Of a stretch of DNA of 14,903 bases, positions 8,767 through 14,903 are shown piece after piece. The stretch is taken from positions 1 through 14,903 of the forward strand of contig URBS01000042.1 of assembly GCA_900546085.1 (NCBI GenBank), read 5' to 3'. Every line of letters starts with the position of its first letter. The first letter of the stretch is position 1. This stretch comes from an uncultured Collinsella sp. Its GTDB lineage: Bacteria > Actinomycetota > Coriobacteriia > Coriobacteriales > Coriobacteriaceae. The translations under genes and the position numbers were made by a program. The notes beneath the pieces are model-generated. The model was not told the origin of the DNA, ran no database searches, and worked only from the letters and a program-made list of their open reading frames with translations.

Positions 8767-10410
8767 TTACTCATTTCCTCGGTAAGCTGCCTCTGCCGTC
8801 GCGGCCGCCAGCTGTGCTTTCAAAACGTTCAGATCAATGGGCTTGCCCACATGTCCGTTCATGCCCGCGGCGAGCGAGCGCTCAACGTCCTCGGTGTAGT
8901 CATTGGCGGAAAGCGCAATGATGGGAATGGCGGCGGCGTCATCACGATTAAGTCCTCGTATCTGCTCGGCCGCTTCCCAGCCGTTGAGCACGGGCATCTG
9001 AATATCCATAAGGATCGCATCGTACGTGCCCGTGGGCATGCTCTGAAATCGCTCAACGACCGCCTGGCCGTTTTCGGCACGATCGACCGCCGTGCCTCGT
9101 CTTGCCAGCAACTCAATCACGATCATGGCATTGATTTCGTTATCCTCGGCCAACAGGAATCGCTTGCCCTCAAACTGGTAGGTAAACGACGAACCAAGGG
9201 AATCGGGAGCCGTCTCGAGCGTCTGCCCTTTGAGTTTAAGGTCCTCAACCTGCTCGGACGTGGCCAGGCGCAGCGGGATGTAGGCCGAAAACGTTGAGCC
9301 ACGACCGGGCTCGGTATCGACGACGATCTCGCCGCCCATCAGGTCGACGAGCGCGCTCGTAATGGCCATGCCCAGGCCCGTTCCGCCGTAGCGGCGCGCG
9401 ATGGTGCGGTCCTCCTGCTCAAACGGCTTAAAGATTTTGCTGACGTAGCGAGGATCCATACCCTTGCCCGTGTCGCGCACGCGCAGCATATAGCTCACGC
9501 CGCCGTCTGCCTGGTACATCTCGCGCAGAGTCACGGTAACGCTGCCGCCCTGCTCGGTAAACTTGACCGCATTGGAGATAAAGTTGATGACGATCTGCGA
9601 CAGGCGCATGCGGTCGCCCACGACAAAAACGTTTTCGCAGTCCTCCAGATTGACCGAGTACGTAAGCCCTTTGTCGGCTGCCTGCGAGCTAAACATGCGC
9701 TCGATCTCGTCGGCAAACAGACGCATATCAAACGGCGCATCGTCAAGGCGCACGCGCCCGCTGTTGAGGCGGCTCATATCGAGCATATCGTTGATAAGCG
9801 AAAGCAAGTAGGCCGAAAGCTGCGAGGCGCGAGACAAGTCGTCCATCAGGCGAGGCTCATCTGCATGATGCTCGCGGGCAAGCGAAATCATGCCCTCGAT
9901 GCCATTGAGCGGCGTGCGGATCTCGTGGCTCATCTGGTTCATATAGTCCGTGCGCGCGTTGGCGGTCTCGACGGCGCGATCGCGCTCGGACTCCGCTTTG
10001 GCGATACGCTCGTTTTCGGTCGTCACATCGACTGCAGAAACCAGGTACTGCGTGCCGTCTTGAATGAGCGCAATCGTAAACCTAATGCTGAGCTGCGTTT
10101 TTTCTCCATGGGGCGCATGGTAGGAGCACAGAAGGTTCAGCGGAGTCGCGTGGTCCCAGTCCCTCACCTGTCGCTGTATGCGAACACGGTCGCTATCGGG
10201 AATAAAACGGTACAGCGTCTCGATGTCGTCGCCAATACGTTCGGGCGATACGCCAAAGACGCGTTCAAAATTTGGGGTGATATAGAGCGGAAGACAGTCG
10301 CTGGCACGCAAGACCAGCGCAACGTTGGGCCCTTGCTGCGCAAGCGCCTCTTCAAACAGTCGACGCGCTCGGTCCGCGTCGCGCTTCTCGTGTGAACCGA
10401 ACAGCCCCAA
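8767..10410 (-). CDS. Soluble hybrid sensor histidine kinase (PAS-HisKA-HATPase-REC)
   Basis: This 547-residue kinase has no transmembrane segment and should be cytoplasmic. An N-terminal PAS-like domain (about 28-130) leads through a short helix to the HisKA H-box MSHEIRTPLN with phospho-acceptor His162. The ATPase domain follows, with N-box ISNAVKF (Asn280), G1 DTGKGM (313-318), F-box KPFEQED and G2 GGTGLGMA (342-349). A C-terminal receiver domain carries the acidic pair Glu422/Asp423, phospho-acceptor Asp469 in LMDIQMP, and Lys523 in GKPID. All key residues are present, so both phosphorylation steps are possible. No HPt domain, DNA-binding output or separate regulator lies nearby. The start is a TTG preceded by AGGGGG about four bases upstream; the nearby ATG at 10424-10426 is out of frame. 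Its place at the head of the MoxR/DUF58 block suggests that it senses a cytoplasmic signal connected with this envelope system, which is an inference. Confidence 0.92.
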   Translation of the reverse strand: MGLFGSHEKRDADRARRLFEEALAQQGPNVALVLRASDCLPLYITPNFERVFGVSPERIGDDIETLYRFIPDSDRVRIQRQVRDWDHATPLNLLCSYHAPHGEKTQLSIRFTIALIQDGTQYLVSAVDVTTENERIAKAESERDRAVETANARTDYMNQMSHEIRTPLNGIEGMISLAREHHADEPRLMDDLSRASQLSAYLLSLINDMLDMSRLNSGRVRLDDAPFDMRLFADEIERMFSSQAADKGLTYSVNLEDCENVFVVGDRMRLSQIVINFISNAVKFTEQGGSVTVTLREMYQADGGVSYMLRVRDTGKGMDPRYVSKIFKPFEQEDRTIARRYGGTGLGMAITSALVDLMGGEIVVDTEPGRGSTFSAYIPLRLATSEQVEDLKLKGQTLETAPDSLGSSFTYQFEGKRFLLAEDNEINAMIVIELLARRGTAVDRAENGQAVVERFQSMPTGTYDAILMDIQMPVLNGWEAAEQIRGLNRDDAAAIPIIALSANDYTEDVERSLAAGMNGHVGKPIDLNVLKAQLAAATAEAAYRGNE

Positions 10411-10468
10411 TATGCCCCCTTTTCATATTTCGGGGTTTAGTCTACCAGCTCAAAGGCACTTTACAGAG

Positions 10469-10474
10469 ATAATA
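10469..10474 (-). promoter_or_regulatory. Candidate -10 element for the five-gene operon
   Basis: Read on the minus strand this is TATTAT, about 58 bases upstream of the kinase TTG and in an AT-richer stretch than its surroundings. No good -35 sits at 16-18 bases (the best is ATTAAT), so the call is weak. Confidence 0.3.
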
Positions 10475-10501
10475 CCCAGCTAAAGTTAGCAATTAATGAT
10501 G

Positions 10502-10542
10502 CAAAACGCGCCCGAGGCAACCTTGCCATCGGGCGCGTTTTG
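10502..10542 (-). terminator. Stem-loop terminator after the SDR gene
   Basis: A perfect 14-base inverted repeat (10502-10515 against 10529-10542) begins directly after the SDR stop codon. The region between the arms holds a second 5-bp helix (ggcaa/ttgcc). On the minus strand the outer stem ends in GTTTTG, a short T run typical of intrinsic terminators. It separates the transporter/SDR operon from the kinase operon downstream. Confidence 0.85.
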
Positions 10543-11223
10543 TTATTCAGGCCAGATAAACTGGGTGCGGCCGGCCTCGCCGCCATCGATCAGCAGGCTC
10601 TGCCCGGTCATAAACCGGTTGGTCACGCCCACAAAGTAGATCCACTCGGCGATCTCTTGGGCAGTAGCCCAGCGTTTAAGCGGCGTGAGCTCCATAATCT
10701 GATTCCACAGGCGCTCGTCTTCCATCACGCAACGGTTGAGCGGCGTGATAACGCCGCCCGGGTCCACACTGTTGGCGATGGCCTGCGGCGCCAGGCGGTT
10801 TGCAAGGTTCTTGGTGTAGGCGATAACGCCGCCCTTGCTGGCGGCATAGGCGGGAAACTCCGATCCCGTATGCCCGCTCGCCGACCCCACATTGACCACG
10901 GATGTAATGGCCGGCGCCGGCTTGGCGGCAAGCCCCTCCCCCACAAAGGCGTAGTGCTCGGTCACGTTGATGGTGCCACGCAGGTTGGCGGCAATATCGT
11001 CGGCCGAATCCTGTGTACCGGCAACGTTCACGATCACCTGGGGTTCAAGCTCGTCTGGAAACGAATCCGGCTCGCGGACATCAACGATCAGATGGCGATA
11101 GTGCTCGTGCTCGACTGCCGCCGGCAGCAGATCAAAACCCACGACCTCGTGACCCTCGTCCAAAAAGCGCTGCACGCACGCGGCTCCAATACCACCCGAA
11201 GCACCCGTGATCAAAACCCGCAT
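10543..11223 (-). CDS. Short-chain dehydrogenase/reductase (SDR), NAD(P)-dependent
   Basis: This 226-residue protein is a classical SDR. The nucleotide-binding loop is TGASGGIG (6-13), the structural motif is NVAG (66-69), and the catalytic residues are Ser114, Tyr126 and Lys130 (YAASK). The PGG motif follows at 155-157. Asp31 at the end of the second strand (VVGFD) suggests a preference for NAD(H). The substrate cannot be told from sequence; many such proteins are annotated as coniferyl-alcohol-dehydrogenase-like or 3-oxoacyl-ACP-reductase-like. The ATG start has AAGGAG five bases upstream, and that SD overlaps the stop codon of the transporter gene (TAAGGAG), so the two are co-transcribed. 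It is slightly shorter than the usual 240-260 residues, at the loops rather than the core. Confidence 0.9.
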   Translation of the reverse strand: MRVLITGASGGIGAACVQRFLDEGHEVVGFDLLPAAVEHEHYRHLIVDVREPDSFPDELEPQVIVNVAGTQDSADDIAANLRGTINVTEHYAFVGEGLAAKPAPAITSVVNVGSASGHTGSEFPAYAASKGGVIAYTKNLANRLAPQAIANSVDPGGVITPLNRCVMEDERLWNQIMELTPLKRWATAQEIAEWIYFVGVTNRFMTGQSLLIDGGEAGRTQFIWPE

Positions 11224-11232
11224 ACTTGCTCC

Positions 11233-11955
11233 TTAGGCGATTGCGTGGCGCTCGAGGTACTCGGCGCCCACATTCTCGCGCTCCCAGCCACGCACGACCT
11301 TGTAGCCCACGGGGCTCAGGAAGACCTCGCACAGCAGCTCGGCAACAGCGCCGGTCAGCGAGCACATAAGGACCTGTACCCAGGTCCAACCAAAGAACGT
11401 GTGGCTCACCACAATGGCAAAGACCAGGTTGTCGATAAACTGGCCAACACCCGTGGACACATAGGAGCGGAAGGCAAAGCTCGCAAAGTTATTCTTTTTG
11501 AGCATACGGCCGAGCGACTGGTTGAGCGTGGAGTTCACCACGGCAGAAACGAGCATGGCGAGCGAAGATCCAAACACCACGTACCAGGTGCCGCCGATGG
11601 TAGCATTAAGGGCGGTGTTGACCTCGATCATGCCCGTGTCATAGTAGGCGCCCCACATGCCGGGCGTGAGCGAGCACAGCCAAAAGCACAGACTCACGGC
11701 CAGGTTGACCGCCAGCGCGAGGATAGAGATTTTGATGGATGCCTTGGCGCCAAAGCGCTTGCAGATCATGTCCTGGCACAAAAACGAAACCCAGCTCACC
11801 ACAAAGCCGCAATCGAGTGCCAGATACGGCAGGCTGATGAGCTCTTTGTTGGCCAGCAGGTTCATCATGATGACGCTCACGAAAAACAGCGAAACCGTTG
11901 CCGCGGGAATGCTCCGCAACAGGACCTTGTAGTCCTCCATGACCTTCTTGATCAT
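11233..11955 (-). CDS. VUT/YhhQ-family transporter, probable queuosine precursor uptake
   Basis: This 240-residue polytopic membrane protein has about six hydrophobic segments. It matches the VUT (vitamin uptake transporter)/YhhQ family: NLLANK near 32-37, a DCG-x-x-x-SW-x-SFL-x-QDMICKRFG block at 48-69, the STGVGQFIDNLVF segment at 167-179, and EV-x-x-SPVGYK near 210-219. YhhQ members import queuosine precursors (preQ0/preQ1) for tRNA modification; more divergent VUT members are only assumed to carry related small molecules. The ATG start has AAGGAG six bases upstream. The leader carries a promoter and a preQ1-riboswitch-like structure, which would agree with the substrate. The SDR gene follows after nine bases. 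Confidence 0.85.
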   Translation of the reverse strand: MIKKVMEDYKVLLRSIPAATVSLFFVSVIMMNLLANKELISLPYLALDCGFVVSWVSFLCQDMICKRFGAKASIKISILALAVNLAVSLCFWLCSLTPGMWGAYYDTGMIEVNTALNATIGGTWYVVFGSSLAMLVSAVVNSTLNQSLGRMLKKNNFASFAFRSYVSTGVGQFIDNLVFAIVVSHTFFGWTWVQVLMCSLTGAVAELLCEVFLSPVGYKVVRGWERENVGAEYLERHAIA

Positions 11956-11961
11956 TATGTA

Positions 11962-12011
11962 CTCCTTTGGTTTTAGGTTTAACGAGCAGGATATCGGACC
12001 CGAACTGCTCG
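11962..12011 (-). promoter_or_regulatory. Candidate preQ1-type riboswitch in the transporter leader
   Basis: On the minus strand, a 7-bp stem CGAGCAG/CTGCTCG (12011-12005 with 11989-11983) encloses a 15-base loop that starts TTCGGG. It is followed by an A-rich single-stranded tail (GTTAAACCTAAAACC) that runs into the AAGGAG ribosome site. This is the layout of class-I preQ1 riboswitches: small hairpin, A-rich tail folding back as a pseudoknot, then SD. A pseudoknot could form from loop GGU with tail ACC, or from loop UCC with GGA of the SD. The loop is longer than usual and the match to the consensus is partial, so this remains a candidate. Confidence 0.4.
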
Positions 12012-12040
12012 GCCGCCACGGTCTTGAGGCGACGGTGGGT

Positions 12041-12069
12041 ATGATAGCCGCTCACACGGCATCAGGCAA
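12041..12069 (-). promoter_or_regulatory. Promoter for the transporter-SDR operon
   Basis: On the minus strand a -35 TTGCCT (12069-12064) and a -10 TATCAT (12046-12041, five of six to consensus) are separated by exactly 17 bases. Transcription would start near 12034, giving a leader of about 80 bases that contains the riboswitch-like hairpin. Confidence 0.6.
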
Positions 12070-12075
12070 GCAAAC

Positions 12076-12105
12076 GGCGCGGCAGCCCCGCAGGGCCACC
12101 ACGCC
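12076..12105 (-). terminator. Hairpin terminator after prfC
   Basis: Six bases after the prfC stop codon, a 13-pair stem with three G-U wobbles (12105-12093 with 12088-12076) closes a four-base loop. The downstream strand reads GTTTGCTT, a weak T-rich tail. Placement and stability fit a terminator, though the T run is interrupted. Confidence 0.5.
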
Positions 12106-12111
12106 GATGCG

Positions 12112-13725
<1,614 letters not shown>

Positions 13726-13772
13726 GCGGATCCTTTCTTGCATTGAGTGCATTACGTCGTTGTAACCGCACT

Positions 13773-13778
13773 ATTGTA
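13773..13778 (-). promoter_or_regulatory. Candidate -10 element of prfC
   Basis: The minus strand reads TACAAT (five of six to consensus), about 48 bases upstream of the chosen start codon. No convincing -35 is seen at 16-18 bases. Confidence 0.4.
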
Positions 13779-13868
13779 GCCGCGAAATCCCGCCATAGGG
13801 CACCTATCAGGACAAATTCATCAGCTGAGGTCTAGGCAGATGGTTGCCGGCGGCGTTCTACGGCAGAT

Positions 13869-14167
13869 TGTCTCAATCTGTAACGGTAAGACGGGTTTCG
13901 AGCCTCCACCTGTTACAGATTGAGACAAACGGACAGGCCCGCCGCCACAATCTCAATCTGTAACATCTAGCCGCCTAAATCAGGTCTAACTGTTACAAAT
14001 CGAGATAAACGGGAAGGCGAGCCGCCAATGTCTCGTTCTGTAACATCTAGCCGCGCAAATCGACTCTTACTGTTACAGATTGAGACAAATAGGCAGGCGG
14101 GCAAATAAGATCTCGATCTGTAACATCAGGCGACCCAAAACGGACCCAGGTGTTACAGATTGAGATT
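13869..14167. repeat. Array of four 80-base units with alternating inverted 17-base half-sites
   Basis: The half-site TGTTACAGATTGAGACA occurs in plus orientation at 13911, 13991, 14071 and 14151. Its reverse complement occurs at 13869, 13949, 14029 and 14109, with one to four mismatches in some copies. Core positions step by exactly 40 bases, so the unit is 80 bases. The loops inside each inverted pair are 26 bases; those of units 2 and 3 begin with the same atctagccgc. The segments between units are also related (aacggacaggc, aacgggaaggc), so the array arose by tandem duplication. It is not a CRISPR: the repeats alternate in orientation and the spacers are homologous. It resembles BIME-type clusters of palindromic elements, or a phased operator array. 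It fills most of the gene-free stretch between divergent prfC and gntR; I see no ORF of note in it. Confidence 0.93.
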
Positions 14168-14213
14168 GTTTTGGAGCAAGCGCGGCACTGGCGGACTATT
14201 CCACATTTAGCTC

Positions 14214-14243
14214 TTGCATAACTGTGCATAGTGTATATATACT
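14214..14243 (+). promoter_or_regulatory. Promoter of the gntR/ABC operon
   Basis: TTGCAT at 14214-14219 is followed after 18 bases by TATACT (14238-14243); a TATATA at 14236-14241 gives a 16-base spacing instead. The -10 lies inside an operator-like repeat, and the start codon is about 50 bases downstream. Confidence 0.5.
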
Positions 14244-14264
14244 GTGCTTACCGGTTATATACAC
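14231..14264 (+). promoter_or_regulatory. Operator-like inverted repeat for the GntR regulator
   Basis: GTGTATATA (14231-14239) and its exact reverse complement TATATACAC (14256-14264) flank a 16-base centre. The left arm also contains the perfect palindrome GTATATATAC (14233-14242). It covers the -10 region just upstream of gntR. YtrA-type regulators commonly repress their own operon, so autorepression is the likely use. Confidence 0.55.
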
Positions 14265-14291
14265 GTGTAGCCCAACAGCTAAGGAGCCGCT

Positions 14292-14663
14292 GTGGACATC
14301 ATCCTATCCAATTCGAGCGACAAGCCCATCTACGAGCAGATAACCTCGCAGGTCAAAGCCCAGATCCTTTCGGGCGCACTCGCTGCGGGAGCCAAGCTCC
14401 CCAGTATCCGCGCGCTGGCGAGCGACCTGCGCATCAGCGTGATCACCACCAAGCGCGCCTACGCGGAGCTCGAATCGCAAGGATTCATCGAGACCGTGCA
14501 GGGCAAGGGCAGCTTCGTCGCCGGCGGCAACACCGAGTTGCTGCGCGAGGAGCGCCTGCGCCACATCGAGGAACTCCTCGGGAGCGCCGTACGGGAGGCC
14601 CGCGGCGCGGGCATCGAGCTGCAGGAGCTGCACGACATGCTGGACGTGATGGCGGAGGAATAG
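14292..14663 (+). CDS. GntR-family transcriptional regulator, YtrA subfamily
   Basis: This 123-residue protein consists of a GntR winged helix-turn-helix (about 11-77: PIYEQI, then KLPSIRALASDLRIS, then TTKRAYAELESQGFIETVQGKGSFV split over the wing) and a short helical tail of about 45 residues. That small C-terminal part is typical of the YtrA subfamily, which lacks a large ligand domain and dimerises through the tail. Such regulators usually sit first in an operon with ABC transporter genes and repress it, and an ABC ATPase gene starts 106 bases downstream here. The start is a GTG with a perfect AAGGAG five bases upstream. The inducer is unknown; in the family it is often a cell-wall-active compound, but that is not shown here. 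Confidence 0.92.
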   Translation: MDIILSNSSDKPIYEQITSQVKAQILSGALAAGAKLPSIRALASDLRISVITTKRAYAELESQGFIETVQGKGSFVAGGNTELLREERLRHIEELLGSAVREARGAGIELQELHDMLDVMAEE

Positions 14664-14769
14664 CACCCCTCCCCGCCCACTCCCTCATCCCGCCGGATCC
14701 GCTCGACGGCCCCGGCGCACTACAAACCCGCGCGTCGCCCCGGTGATGCGCTTTTCGAAAGAGACCATC

Positions 14770-14903
14770 ATGACCGACCTCATCAACGCACGCGGCATCA
14801 CCAAGCGCTACGACGGCGCCGCCGTGCTGGACGACGTATCCCTGCGCGTGCCCGCCGGCTGCGTCACCGGATTCATCGGCGTCAACGGCGCCGGCAAGTC
14901 CAC
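14770..14903 (+). CDS. ABC transporter ATP-binding protein (5' part only)
   Basis: The first 44 codons read as a typical ABC ATPase N-terminus: ITKRYDG (the A-loop aromatic), VLDDVSLRVPAG, then the Walker A motif GVNGAGKS, where the window ends. The CcmA-like style and its place behind a YtrA-type regulator suggest a drug- or peptide-type exporter. The ATG at 14770 has a modest SD-like AAAGAG; in-frame ATG 14746 and GTG 14743 are possible but have no SD. The 106 bases before it show no gene and no terminator, so it is probably co-transcribed with gntR. Confidence 0.88.
   Translation, partial: MTDLINARGITKRYDGAAVLDDVSLRVPAGCVTGFIGVNGAGKS

Noticed and set aside
11956..12111. In-frame coding-like extension after the prfC stop (minus strand), with a GTG at 12055
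   Set aside because: Codons between 12050 and 11975 look GC3-rich, and the frame is open from the prfC stop onward. But there is no SD at the GTG, a hairpin and a good promoter lie in the same stretch, and the frame then overlaps the transporter gene out of frame.
13831..13847. Ninth, degenerate half-site one step before the array
   Set aside because: It contains cagat but is off by one base from the 40-base grid and matches poorly elsewhere.
13869..14167. CRISPR array
   Set aside because: Regular 40-base spacing is suggestive, but repeats alternate in orientation, are only 17 bases, and the spacers are homologous to each other. No cas genes are present.

Overview
The window looks like chromosomal DNA of a high-GC, Gram-positive-type actinobacterium. 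The best guess is a gut Coriobacteriia member such as Collinsella. This rests on high-GC codon use with frequent GTG and TTG starts, clear AAGGAG/GAGGGAG ribosome sites, a BspA-type leucine-rich surface protein, and a YtrA-type GntR regulator next to an ABC ATPase. It is an inference from gene style, not from a marker gene.

Region A (26-10410, minus strand) is a tightly packed five-gene block that reads, in transcription order: soluble hybrid histidine kinase, MoxR AAA+ ATPase, DUF58 protein, membrane transglutaminase-like protein, and a 1415-residue BspA-like LRR surface protein. Gaps are 2, 35, 1 and 15 bases, so this is very probably one operon. MoxR/DUF58/transglutaminase is a recurrent trio in envelope biology. 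Here a kinase is joined at the front and a large Gly-linker LRR ectoprotein at the back. The transglutaminase-like domain has Ser where the catalytic Cys should be, and its ectodomain contains no cysteine at all. The block could be a signalling-controlled assembly or display system for the LRR protein. The operon may continue past the left edge.

Region B (10502-11955, minus strand) is a two-gene operon: a VUT/YhhQ-type (queuosine precursor) transporter followed by a short-chain dehydrogenase. A strong stem-loop terminator starts directly after the SDR stop codon. The transporter leader holds a recognisable promoter and a hairpin with an A-rich tail running into the ribosome site, which resembles a preQ1-class riboswitch.

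Region C (12076-13725, minus strand) is prfC (release factor 3), with a probable hairpin terminator after it. Region D (about 13779-14213) has no gene. It holds an ordered array of eight 17-base half-sites in alternating orientation at exact 40-base steps (four 80-base units), lying between the divergent prfC and gntR promoters.

Region E (14214-14903, plus strand) is a YtrA-family GntR regulator with an operator-like inverted repeat over its promoter, followed by the start of an ABC transporter ATP-binding gene that is cut by the window end.
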